A model generated the notes under the pieces. That model made no database searches and was not told the origin of the DNA. It saw only the letters and a program-made list of their open reading frames with translations. 43,589 nt of DNA, taken from the NCBI GenBank assembly GCA_947647615.1, contig CANSKS010000021.1, forward strand, positions 1 to 43,589. The letters are read 5' to 3'. Within the stretch, counting starts at the first letter, position 1. Each line of letters starts with the position of its first letter. Both the position numbers and the translations under genes were made by a program. Positions 16,952 through 24,802 of this stretch are shown here, in pieces. The stretch is from an uncultured Neglectibacter sp. (GTDB lineage: Bacteria > Bacillota > Clostridia > Oscillospirales > Acutalibacteraceae).

Positions 16952-18781
16952 ATGAAAAAGCTGATTGCTCTTTTGCTGGTTCTGGCTATGTGCCTTAGTC
17001 TGGCGGCTTGCGGAGAAACCCCTGCCAGCAGCACGGCTTCCAGCAGTTCTGAGTCCAGCAGCACTAGCAGTGCTTCTGAGCCTGCGGAGTCCAGCGAAGT
17101 TTCTGAAACAGGAACTCAGGGCTACCAGATCCCTGACACTATTGATCCTGTGAACGATTGGGGCAAGTATGATGACCTCATTCAACAGATCCGTACTACG
17201 ACCGATACTGCCGAACGTGCTCAACTGATGCATCAGGCAGAGGATATGCTGATGGAAACAGGAGCTATTTTGCCCTTGTACTTCTACACCGATATCTATA
17301 TGCAGAAGGAGTACTTGAAGAACGTTTATACCACTCCCTTTGGCTATAAGTATTTTATGTTCTCTTCCTTGGACAACGGCTCCGATACCCTGCGTCTTTA
17401 CATTGCTTCTGAGCCCGATAAGCTGGACCCTGCGCTTAACTCTACCGTAGACGGCGCTATCCTGGCTATTAACTCTTTTGCAGGCCTGATGACCTACGAC
17501 GAGTCCGGCAAGCAGGTTTACGATGTGGCGGAATCTCACACTGTTTCTGAAGACGGCCTCACTTATACCTTTACCCTGAGAGACGGTTTGAAGTGGTCCA
17601 ACGGCGATCCGCTGGATGCCAACGACTTCGTTTATTCTTGGAACCGTGCCGCTGCTCCTACCACTGGCTCTGACTATGGCTACATGTTTGCTCCCATTAA
17701 GGGCTATGCGGAAATGACAGAAATGGACGACGCAGGAAATTTGGTAAATCCCGACGCCAAGTTGGAGGTTTCTGCTTCTGAGGACGGCAAGACTTTGACT
17801 ATTGTTTTGGAGGCTCCCTGCGCCTACTTCATGGATCTGGCCGCGTTCCCCACTTATTTTCCGGTACACAAGGCTTCTGTTGAAGCTGCCGATCCCGACG
17901 GCTCCAACCCCGGTGCCTGGGCTTTGGAGGCTGGCTTTGTCTGCAATGGTGCTTACACTTTGACTGGCTGGAACCACAAGAGCTCTATGACCTATGAAAA
18001 GAACCCCAACTACCATCGTGCCAGCGAAGTCACCATTCAGAAGCAAGAATTTATGCTGACTTCCGACGAGACTGCCGCTTATAGTGCTTATAACGCCGGA
18101 GACCTGGATTTCAGCGACGGTATTCCCACTGCCGAGATCGCTGCTGCCAAGCAGACCCCCGATTTCAAGCTGATTAACACTTTGGGATGCTATTATGTTG
18201 CATTCAATGTAAAGAGCGACTTGTTCAAGGATATGACTCCCGGTGAGGCCAGCACCTTCCGCCGCGCTTTGGCTCTGCTCATCGACCGCGAGTATATCGT
18301 GACCAATATTGGTCAGGCCGAGCAGGTTCCTGCCGATTCCTTCATTCCTTCCGGTACTCTGGACGGCACTGGAAACGAGTTTAAGAATAAGTCCTATTAC
18401 AGTGTGGATCCTGCCGATTATGAAGCCAATGTGGACGAAGCTATTTCCATGCTGGAAGCCTTGGGCTACAAATTTGAAGATGGCATGCTCTCCAGCGAGA
18501 CGCCTATTAGCTTCGAGTACCTGGTAAACACTCCCGGCGCCAATATTGATGTTGCCGAGGCGATTCAGCAGGACTTTGCTACGATTGGCATTGATATGAC
18601 TATCGCCGAACAGGAATGGAGTGTGTTCCTGAACGAACGTAAGGCCGGCAACTTCGACATTGCCCGCAATGGCTGGCTGCTGGATTACAACGATGCCTTC
18701 AATATGCTGGAAATGTGGACGACCGATTCCGGCAATAACGACTGCCAGTTCGGTCGTTATGATGGTTGGGATAAGAAATAA
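16952..18781 (+). CDS. oppA: Peptide-binding lipoprotein OppA, apparently circularly permuted
   Basis: The 609-residue substrate-binding lipoprotein (family 5) of the opp importer. Signal peptide residues 1-19, lipobox LAAC with acylated Cys20, then a Ser/Thr-rich linker to about 60. The expected mature start, TLRLYIASEPDKLDPALN, appears only at residue 146. Residues about 71-139 instead carry what in relatives is the last segment of the protein (AERAQLMHQAEDMLMETGAI, then LPLYFYTDIYM, then TPFGYKYFMF). The polypeptide ends at RYDGWDKK, just after GNFDIARNGWLLDYNDAF, where relatives continue into that segment. All family parts are therefore present, but rotated. I chose the ATG at 16952 (GGAGG 10 nt upstream) over 16943 (1 nt). 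It is the last operon gene, before a strong terminator. Confidence 0.92.
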   Translation: MKKLIALLLVLAMCLSLAACGETPASSTASSSSESSSTSSASEPAESSEVSETGTQGYQIPDTIDPVNDWGKYDDLIQQIRTTTDTAERAQLMHQAEDMLMETGAILPLYFYTDIYMQKEYLKNVYTTPFGYKYFMFSSLDNGSDTLRLYIASEPDKLDPALNSTVDGAILAINSFAGLMTYDESGKQVYDVAESHTVSEDGLTYTFTLRDGLKWSNGDPLDANDFVYSWNRAAAPTTGSDYGYMFAPIKGYAEMTEMDDAGNLVNPDAKLEVSASEDGKTLTIVLEAPCAYFMDLAAFPTYFPVHKASVEAADPDGSNPGAWALEAGFVCNGAYTLTGWNHKSSMTYEKNPNYHRASEVTIQKQEFMLTSDETAAYSAYNAGDLDFSDGIPTAEIAAAKQTPDFKLINTLGCYYVAFNVKSDLFKDMTPGEASTFRRALALLIDREYIVTNIGQAEQVPADSFIPSGTLDGTGNEFKNKSYYSVDPADYEANVDEAISMLEALGYKFEDGMLSSETPISFEYLVNTPGANIDVAEAIQQDFATIGIDMTIAEQEWSVFLNERKAGNFDIARNGWLLDYNDAFNMLEMWTTDSGNNDCQFGRYDGWDKK

Positions 18782-18834
18782 TCTTCTCCCTAAAAGCGGC
18801 AAAGACTAAATGCCTGTTTTAAAAGAAAAATAAA

Positions 18835-18880
18835 ATTGAGCACCGTTCGCCCGAAGAGGGCGGCGGTGCTCAATCTTTTT
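18835..18880 (+). terminator. opp operon terminator
   Basis: Outer stem ATTGAGCACCG (18835-18845) / CGGTGCTCAAT (18864-18874) with an inner CGCCC/GGGCG stem, followed by CTTTTTT. It is a strong intrinsic terminator 54 nt after the oppA stop. Confidence 0.9.
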
Positions 18881-18906
18881 TAGAAAATCATCTGGGAAAA
18901 AGAAAG

Positions 18907-19185
18907 CTAATTCTTTTGATCATGGCGGGGCTTTTCTGCCACCAAGCGGGCAGCTTCGCTGACAGCCGCCAAAATATCTGTACGGGATTGGTATTCCAGA
19001 CTCTGCAGCTCTACCATCATACGGCCAATATTAGTGGCTATGTAGTGGGGAGGCAGATGATTCAAGGCGTAGGTGACAACATCGGTTCTGCACTGCTCGC
19101 AGGTGCAGCAGCCGCAGGCCTTCATAATGTTGTCCACGTCTCTAAGAACAATGTCTTCCATCAAGTTGTGAACTTCTATGCTCAT
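18907..19185 (-). CDS. ComFB-family late competence protein homologue
   Basis: The 92-residue protein matches the ComFB family: EVHNLMEDIVLRDVDNIM at the start, then a cysteine cluster CGCCTCEQC (residues about 24-32) likely binding zinc, then DVVTYALNHLPPHYIATNIG. In Bacillus, comFB lies between the ComFA helicase and ComFC genes; here neither is nearby. Homologues without competence genes occur in many bacteria, and cyanobacterial ones have been linked to cyclic-dinucleotide signalling. Its job here is open. It converges on the opp operon and has a good promoter of its own. Confidence 0.85.
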   Translation of the reverse strand: MSIEVHNLMEDIVLRDVDNIMKACGCCTCEQCRTDVVTYALNHLPPHYIATNIGRMMVELQSLEYQSRTDILAAVSEAARLVAEKPRHDQKN

Positions 19186-19253
19186 TTACTTTTCTCACTC
19201 TCCTCGAATTCCAGTGGCCTTTTATGGGCCGGTATTTGTTTGAAACTATATTC

Positions 19254-19282
19254 ATTATAATCATCCCCCGAAAAAAAGGCAA
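19254..19282 (-). promoter_or_regulatory. Promoter of the comFB-like gene
   Basis: On the minus strand TTGCCT (19277-19282), a 17-bp spacer and TATAAT (19254-19259), about 70 nt upstream of the ATG at 19185. The rest of the 19186-19551 gap shows no gene, and I could not fix a convincing promoter for the plus-strand gene at 19552. Confidence 0.7.
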
Positions 19283-19551
19283 CTGGTTTTTCCAGAAGAG
19301 CACAGGGTTTCTCTTTGCCGGCATTTCTTTCGGTACAAAGAGAGGGGAGAAGGGGGAAATCTTCTGGGATAACTACCGGAATAGACCATTTTGTTCTGTT
19401 CTGGTGCTTCTGGTTTCAAATTTTTCTTTTCTGAATGGGAAAGATGTGGTAAACTTAAAAGGTCCGGTAAGAGAAAGTCCCAGACTGGCTTTGAATTTTT
19501 TGATTGAGAAGCCGGTTTTTGGATAGGTAAAGATAGGAGCAGGTGAAAACG

Positions 19552-20322
19552 ATGGAAGAGAAAAATTTGGTTTCCCAAGTTATTTTGGTAGCAGAGGCGG
19601 CAGGTAAGCTGGTGCTCAGCATAGAAAAGCCCCGGGTTACCAGCAAGGAAGGCCATGCAAATTATGTGACAGAGGCTGATGTGTCCTCACAGCGGTATTG
19701 CATCGGTCAGCTGACGCCTTTGGTAGAGGGGGCGCATTTCTTTGCGGAAGAACAGGAAGAAAACCGTCTGGCGCCCGGTTATAATTGGGTAATAGACCCC
19801 ATAGACGGAACCACAAATTTTATGCGCGGCTATCGCCATTCTGCTATTTCTATTGGGCTTGTAAAAGATGGGGAGGCCGTTTTAGGCGTTGTGCATAACC
19901 CTTATACCGGCGAAACCTTTTCTGCTGTGAAGGGAGAAGGGGCCTTTTTGAACCATACCGCCATTCAGGTGGAAGAGACTCCCATAGCCGATTCCCTAAT
20001 TGTTTTTGGTACTTCCCCTTATTACCGGGAAAAAGCAGATGAGACCTTTCGAATTGTCAAAGAGATTTTTCTCAACTGCGGCGATGTCCGCCGTTCCGGT
20101 TCCGCAGCGCTGGATCTTTGTTATGTGGCTGCGGGCCGTTGTGATGGTTTTTTTGAAAGCTTGCTTTCGCCCTGGGATTATGCCGCCGCTGCAATAATCC
20201 TGGCGGAGGCTGGCGGAAAAATAGGTACGGCAGGGAATAGACCGGTAACTTTTGAAAAGAAGCAGCCTATTTTGGCAGGATCGCCCCGGATTTTCGATTT
20301 TTTGCAGGAGCAGATGCCTTAA
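19552..20322 (+). CDS. Inositol monophosphatase family protein
   Basis: The 256-residue protein belongs to the Li-sensitive, Mg-dependent IMPase/FBPase fold (SuhB/CysQ group). These enzymes dephosphorylate inositol-1-phosphate, 3'-phosphoadenosine phosphates or similar small molecules in the cytoplasm. Metal-binding motifs visible: EEQEE (about residue 64), DPIDGTTNF (about residue 83), and SPWDYAAAAIILAEAGG (about residue 205). The ATG at 19552 is preferred; an in-frame GTG at 19543 lies too close to the AGGAG. Substrate choice between inositol phosphate and PAP-like compounds cannot be settled from these motifs. Confidence 0.88.
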   Translation: MEEKNLVSQVILVAEAAGKLVLSIEKPRVTSKEGHANYVTEADVSSQRYCIGQLTPLVEGAHFFAEEQEENRLAPGYNWVIDPIDGTTNFMRGYRHSAISIGLVKDGEAVLGVVHNPYTGETFSAVKGEGAFLNHTAIQVEETPIADSLIVFGTSPYYREKADETFRIVKEIFLNCGDVRRSGSAALDLCYVAAGRCDGFFESLLSPWDYAAAAIILAEAGGKIGTAGNRPVTFEKKQPILAGSPRIFDFLQEQMP

Positions 20323-20461
20323 AAGCGGAGCCGCTGGGGGAAATCTCTTCCAGCGGTCCTTTCTCAATTTTTCCGTGGAGCTGTGTTGTACGAAGGCGGC
20401 GTTTTAGAAAGGCTGCTTTACAAAAAAGTTTTAAAGAACACAAGAAAAAGCAAATTTTTGC

Positions 20462-20490
20462 TTGACATTTCTTTCCGAACAAGTTATAAT
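20462..20490 (+). promoter_or_regulatory. Consensus promoter of the tRNA cluster
   Basis: Perfect TTGACA (20462-20467), 17-bp spacer and perfect TATAAT (20485-20490), about 30 nt before the first tRNA. It is the strongest promoter in the window and likely drives all three tRNA-type genes. Confidence 0.9.
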
Positions 20491-20521
20491 AATCAAGCAC
20501 GTTAAGTGACGCGATTTTTTT

Positions 20522-20597
20522 GCTGGTGTAGCTCAGTTGGTAGAGCAGCTGATTTGTAATCAGCAGGTCGGGGGTTCAAGTCCGTCCACCAGCTCCA
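20522..20597 (+). tRNA. tRNA-Thr(TGT)
   Basis: A 76-nt tRNA with encoded CCA. Acceptor stem GCTGGTG/CACCAGC, D-arm with GCTC..GAGC, anticodon stem GCTGA/TCAGC around loop TTTGTAA (anticodon TGT, reading ACA), T-loop TTCAAGT. The T-stem contains one G-G mismatch. Confidence 0.95.
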
Positions 20598-20610
20598 CTG
20601 CAAAAGCAAA

Positions 20611-20735
20611 GCTGGTGTAGCTCAGTTGGTAGAGTAGCTGATTTATAATCAGCAGCTAGGAGTGCTGATCTCCGGTGAAGACCGTTAGGCACCGACCGAT
20701 GCGGCAACGGAGATCAAGTCCGTCCACCAGCTCCA
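20611..20735 (+). tRNA. Unusual tRNA-Thr-derived gene, anticodon TAT, with large insertion
   Basis: The first 45 nt match the preceding tRNA-Thr with two changes: one turns the last D-stem pair into G-T, the other turns the anticodon from TGT to TAT (20644-20646, loop TTTATAA). The last 21 nt, including the acceptor 3' strand and CCA, are identical. About 50 extra nt separate the anticodon stem from the T-loop, giving 125 nt. The insert can fold as an 8-bp stem GATCTCCG/CGGAGATC (20667-20674 with 20708-20715) enclosing smaller hairpins. Alternatively ACGG (20707-20710) can pair with CCGT (20720-20723) to rebuild a T-stem with a 9-nt loop, leaving a variable region of about 53 nt. It could be a decoder of AUA, a degenerate copy or a non-decoding RNA. 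Confidence 0.55.
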
Positions 20736-20796
20736 GCGGGAACGGGCCCGGCTCCAGAAAGATTGGGCGTGCTGCATTAAAAAACAGAATAACTAT

Positions 20797-20881
20797 GGGG
20801 GAGTTCCCGAGTGGCCAAAGGGGGCAGACTGTAAATCTGTTGTCGACGACTTCAGTGGTTCGAATCCACTCTCCCCCACCA
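20797..20881 (+). tRNA. tRNA-Tyr(GTA)
   Basis: An 85-nt class-II tRNA with encoded CCA. Acceptor stem GGGGGAG/CTCCCCC, anticodon loop CTGTAAA between CAGA/TCTG (anticodon GTA), long variable arm, T-loop TTCGAAT. Confidence 0.95.
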
Positions 20882-20920
20882 AAACGGCTTGAAACTGCGG
20901 TTTCTGGCCGTTTCTCTTTT
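20882..20920 (+). terminator. tRNA cluster terminator
   Basis: Nested stem AAACGGC/GCCGTTT (20882-20888 with 20907-20913) with inner GAAAC/GTTTC, followed by CTCTTTT. It abuts the tRNA-Tyr CCA end. Confidence 0.7.
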
Positions 20921-21120
20921 ACGTTTATTCTGTGAAGTGCTGTGCTTTGTAAATTTCGTTTTCTTCGCTTTGCATACTCACTGGATATTTTTGCATTTCT
21001 TTTTCAGGTAAAACCTGGCGTTTTTTGCCCTAACCCACACCGTGGTCTCGCCTGCCGGCTCGGTCGGTTCGCACATGAGCGCCACTGGCGCTCGCTCACC
21101 CCACACGCGGATAGAACCAG

Positions 21121-21162
21121 AAACGGCTGGTTCCGTCCGGAGAGGATAACCAGCCGTTTTTG
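21121..21162 (+). terminator. Second downstream terminator
   Basis: A 12-bp perfect stem AAACGGCTGGTT (21121-21132) / AACCAGCCGTTT (21148-21159) followed by TTT. The region between this and the tRNA terminator contains no gene I can identify. It could also reduce read-through into the minus-strand pseudogene beyond. Confidence 0.75.
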
Positions 21163-21173
21163 CTATTAAAAAA

Positions 21174-21801
21174 TTATATTTTCCTGGCCCATATGATAGC
21201 TCGGTTTGTGTTTTCGGTTATTGGGTTGCGCTTATAGTCTCCGTACTCTTCTTGAATAAAAAAACTATTGGCAGAAAGCCAAGTGTGAATCTGTTCAAGC
21301 GTGGCGAAATGCTTTACAGAAGGTATATCTTCTGTTATTACACGGCCGTCGTTAAGAGTGAGTTTAAAACTGCGAGTGAATTGGATTATCTTGCGTCCCT
21401 TGTCAAATGTGCTGTTAACTAAACTCATGCGCCCGGCATTCCCACTACTGCCAGTACCTTCCCAAATTATGGTTTCACCGAGTTTATTAAACCATGCTTC
21501 CGGATGCATGGTATATGCATAATCAGTATAAACATTTTCTCCAGGCGTCAGTACATGGGCAGCCTTTCTAAAAAGCAGCTGCTGTGCTTCTTCATAATCC
21601 ATAAACCATATGTCCAGCCTTCGCCATTGGAACAAGAAAACGTCCACTCCCGCAAGCGATCTCAAGGATTTTTTGGGGAGCCCCGCCAATAACAGACAAA
21701 GCAAACTCAACATCGTCTATTTCTCTTTCGTTGAGATCATACATCTCGGCATTCCACTTTGCAATAATAGCCTTTTCGTTAAACAATTTCGATTCCTCCA
21801 T
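21174..21801 (-). pseudogene. SAM-dependent methyltransferase, internally deleted
   Basis: The N-terminal part (minus strand from ATG 21801) shows a class-I methyltransferase start with motif I, KILEIACGSGRFLVPMAKAG, then hits a stop at about 21592 (..GHMVYGL). The C-terminal part continues in another frame from about 21610 (MDYEEAQQLLFRKAAHVLTPGENV.. to IIWARKI). The central segment expected between motif I and this region, roughly 60-70 residues, is missing. The gene thus has a deletion plus frameshift and cannot make a normal enzyme. Its ATG follows a weak site. A short upstream ORF of 18 codons (MKKRIFVRRGKIRRDTVF, about 21816-21872 minus) precedes it with an AAGGTGG site. It sits beside a decayed insertion sequence. 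Confidence 0.75.
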
Positions 21802-21968
21802 TTTGCCGGCAGGGTTAAAATACAGTGTCTCTCCTGATTTTTCCTCGTCTCACAAAAATGCGTTTTTTCATGATAAACCACCTTTTTCTTTTATTTTGTT
21901 ATAGCTTAGCCTATCATTTCTTAGCCGAAATATCAAGATTACTTATATTATTGCAAGTCGCGGCCTGT

Positions 21969-23007
21969 TGTAGGATTGTCAAACAAATTGGATAAGGAAG
22001 TGGGAAGGAGAAAGCCAATTAAGAGGCCTCATGGGGAAATTGTTGGAGCGGCGGTTGTGAATAGAAAGCTGGTTTGCAAAATCGTCGAGAGAGTAGAAAC
22101 GGTGGCAGGAGTAAAAACGCTTTTGGTCCTCACGGTGGCTACGTTCGACCTTGCCGTTATGCCGTGGGGTATACGGGCGAATCAGTTTGTGCCGGATCCC
22201 CAATTGAGCAGCGGTCTTCTCAAAAAGGGTTGGGATATCCCGTTTGCTGTTAGAGAAACGGTTGGTGAACTCAAAACCATTGTCGGTCTGGACGCATTCA
22301 ACATGGAGGCCCCGTCGTGCGTACCACTTGACCAGCTTTTTGAGGAAGTCAGCGGAAGAGTAGGTTGACTGCTCGGGATAAGCGGCGAGAAAACGTAGAC
22401 GGGTAAACTCGTCAATAGCGGTGTATTGGAACAAATGCAGCTCTGGGTCTGTGATACACCTGCGTGGGACGACTTTGACATCTACCTGAATGCGTTGGCC
22501 GGGATAGGTCATCTGTTCATAAGGTTTGGGCTTGTAGACAGATTTCTTCTCTTTCTGAGGAAGCATTCCCAGCTTGCGCATGACACGGAATAAACTCTCT
22601 GGGCGACGGGTATATCCCCGTTTCTTGAGCCGGTACCATAATTCGATCATGCCGGGGTCAGGATTCCTACGACGCATATCTCGGATCAGCTTAAGTTCCG
22701 CCTCTGTATGCTGATTTGGGTGGCTGTGAGGCTGCCGGGACTGACAGGACAGAGACTCTATACTGCCGTCCCAGCGGGCAGATGTATGATCGGCTCTTGT
22801 TGTACTCCTACTGGCACGGCTGACACCGTATTTCTCCGCGTACTTCATCAGGGATTACCGATAGGTCATGTCTTGTGTTATACTCTTACTCATGAAGGAT
22901 CTCGTCTCCTTTTCGTACAGTTGTTGTGTGGTAACTCAACTATACCCTATGAGACTAAATCCTTCATCCTTTTTTATTCACTGTCCAATATGTATTGTAC
23001 TCCTACA
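21969..23007 (-). mobile_element. Decayed IS481/IS3-like insertion sequence
   Basis: The 1.04-kb element is bounded by imperfect inverted repeats that both begin TGTAGGA: 21969-21992 and, on the opposite strand, 23007-22984. They match at 18 of 24 positions without gaps. It contains one transposase gene on the minus strand that is broken. No target-site duplication is evident next to the repeats. It separates the methyltransferase pseudogene from the envelope operon. Confidence 0.8.
21979..22893 (-). pseudogene. Transposase (DDE integrase core), disrupted
   Basis: The protein has an N-terminal helix-turn-helix region and an rve-type DDE core: VDVK near the first Asp, VQTDNGFEF with the second Asp, and GKVERSHREDQKRFY with the catalytic Glu. 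The natural start is probably the ATG at 22893 (MSKSITQDMTYR), with AAAGGAG upstream. A TAA at 22855-22857 replaces what looks like a CAA glutamine codon. Shortly after, the reading RASRSTTRADHTSARWDG shows a compensated frameshift; the alternative frame there reads EYNKSRSYI, as expected for this family. An in-frame remainder of 289 codons from 22848 is open to the end, but it lacks an intact DNA-binding domain. Confidence 0.85.
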
Positions 23008-23037
23008 TGCAGGTATACGAATTTCTGTGTACTGGGC

Positions 23038-23066
23038 TTGTGCTCTGTGAGAATATATGATATAGT
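23038..23066 (+). promoter_or_regulatory. Promoter of the envelope operon
   Basis: TTGTGC (23038-23043), 17-bp spacer, TATAGT (23061-23066) preceded by TGA, an extended -10. It lies just outside the insertion sequence and about 45 nt before the lipoprotein ATG. Confidence 0.7.
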
Positions 23067-23111
23067 TTTTCTGTTAAAGTTGCAAAATTTGTCGATTTAG
23101 GGAGAATAGAT

Positions 23112-24800
23112 ATGAAGAAGATCATCTGCGCGATTCTCTGTGTTGTGCTATTGTTGAGCTTAGCAGGATGCTCGCAATTAGAGAATGCCGCTTTGGAGTT
23201 GGCTGGGGTTACAAAAGGTGAAAATTACCAGACATATTTAGACTTGCAGGAAAAAGGCGAACTGGACGAGAATGGGCATTATGACGTTTCGAATGCTCAA
23301 GAAGCCCCTCAGGGAAGCATACAAGTAAGCTTTGCAAAAAATTCCTGTTTGGATGTGGAATATTTTACGGATGCTGCCTGTATCGAACCCATTGAGAGTG
23401 CAGTATGGTATTTTGAGCCGGGGGATGTCGTGTACGCAAAAGAGCCAGAGGTTGTGGCAAAGTTTAGTGCCTTTTATGAATTTGAAGGTTTCAAACTCTA
23501 TACCTATGATGAGAAAGGGAACCGTTCCGATTTTTCTCAAGAAGATGTTGGAAATGGGGTGGTGTTGCGCATTCCGGAGGGATGGAAAAATATTTCCTTT
23601 TCTGTGGTACCGATGGGACACTATGTCACGAAAACTTTGACGTTGGAAGATTCTTTTATAGATGAAACAGGGGTATGTAAGCCATTAAACGATGGAAAAT
23701 GGACAGTAAATGACATGGTTTCCGAAAGTGGCAAGTTAGAGGTGCAGCCCGTTAACTCCTACCTGGTAGATTATACATATGACCCTCAAATCTATTATGT
23801 AGTGAAAACGGAGCCGGCTGCATACACGCAGATGGAGGGACAGGTACAGTTTGAGGAAGTCAGCGCGGGCAGTGATGTAGACAAATTTTCGGTGGAGCTT
23901 GCTCTTTATAAAAAAGTAGATATTCAGGTTGTGCTGGAAGAAAATCTGGGTAGCCGCAAGCTGGATTTGTTGGAAGGAAATAAGGCAGAAGGCCTTGTAT
24001 ATGACAAAGAGGCAGAAAAAGCGGGAAAAGGACGCATTGCGTTTCAAGGGAAAAAGGAAGGAAAGGCGCTTGCACTGCGCTCTTTAGAACCCATTACAGA
24101 AGGCAACGCGTTAAAATTGGCAATTTCGAAAAAGAATGATGTAGGGGAAGAACAGAAAACGGTGCAATATTGGCTGCCTACTAATGGCGCATTTGACCTG
24201 AGTCTATATAGTTCTCCTCAAGGCAAGTCTTTTAACTGCAAAGAGGCAGTTGTGACAATAAGCCAGGTTAAAGTAGAAGATTATGAACCAGTAATCGTGG
24301 AAAATGGTGTGGTTTCTGTCTCCGTAAAGGAAGGGGGCTGGGAACTGCAGGATGGATCTGTGCTGGAAAAGAACTGTGAGGTACAAGTGACAATTATCCC
24401 TGAAAATGGATATGCAGTAAAAGGTTCTAAAGAAGAAAGCGGCATTTACACGGAAACCATGAAATATGAAAAGTGGGAGAAGGATTCTAAAAAGATATTG
24501 GAAGAGCACCCTTGTGAAAAATGCGTTTGGATAACGCTGGAGCCAGCAGATGAACACGGCACTTGCGTGTATAAGCTAGATGGGAAAGAAGTAAAGGGGA
24601 AGGTGCTGGTACGTCCGGATTCAGAGTTGAAATTGGAGTATACTTTGACAGACGTGAGATACAAAATTGCGAGGGATTGGTGGAACCTCAATAAGTATAT
24701 CAGCAGCGGCAGCATCACGGTCACTATCCCTGTTTCGGATGAATTGGATGGAAAAACCATCAAGCGCGAAGATTATGTCGCTTTGGATGAGGAGGGATAA
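23112..24800 (+). CDS. Large lipoprotein of unknown function
   Basis: The 562-residue protein begins with a lipoprotein signal peptide ending in lipobox LAGC (Cys20). The rest is a long beta-rich extracellular part with repeated Lys/Glu-rich strands and no catalytic motif I recognise. Repeated elements of the type VSVSVKEGGWELQDGSVLEK and VTIIPENGYAVKGS suggest tandem immunoglobulin-like or bacterial-repeat modules. GGGAG lies 7 nt before the ATG. Its stop is 2 nt from the next start, and two membrane-anchored partners follow, so it is probably the exposed component of a three-protein envelope complex. Base composition looks more A+T-rich than the opp genes. Confidence 0.8.
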   Translation: MKKIICAILCVVLLLSLAGCSQLENAALELAGVTKGENYQTYLDLQEKGELDENGHYDVSNAQEAPQGSIQVSFAKNSCLDVEYFTDAACIEPIESAVWYFEPGDVVYAKEPEVVAKFSAFYEFEGFKLYTYDEKGNRSDFSQEDVGNGVVLRIPEGWKNISFSVVPMGHYVTKTLTLEDSFIDETGVCKPLNDGKWTVNDMVSESGKLEVQPVNSYLVDYTYDPQIYYVVKTEPAAYTQMEGQVQFEEVSAGSDVDKFSVELALYKKVDIQVVLEENLGSRKLDLLEGNKAEGLVYDKEAEKAGKGRIAFQGKKEGKALALRSLEPITEGNALKLAISKKNDVGEEQKTVQYWLPTNGAFDLSLYSSPQGKSFNCKEAVVTISQVKVEDYEPVIVENGVVSVSVKEGGWELQDGSVLEKNCEVQVTIIPENGYAVKGSKEESGIYTETMKYEKWEKDSKKILEEHPCEKCVWITLEPADEHGTCVYKLDGKEVKGKVLVRPDSELKLEYTLTDVRYKIARDWWNLNKYISSGSITVTIPVSDELDGKTIKREDYVALDEEG

Positions 24801-24802
24801 TT

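Noticed and set aside
16901-18802. A 633-codon open frame on the minus strand covering all of oppA
   Set aside because: It mirrors oppA codon use in the opposite frame, has no ribosome site or recognisable domain, and the plus-strand protein is a clear family member.
20667-20715. Group I or group II intron in the tRNA-like gene
   Set aside because: The insert is only about 50 nt, far below the size of a self-splicing intron, and lacks the core elements; it also sits outside the anticodon loop.
20675-20935. An 86-codon frame across the tRNA genes
   Set aside because: It runs through the tRNA-like insert and tRNA-Tyr; no ribosome site or domain.
21960-23015. Target-site duplication flanking the insertion sequence
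   Set aside because: The bases outside the two inverted repeats do not match, so no duplication can be claimed.
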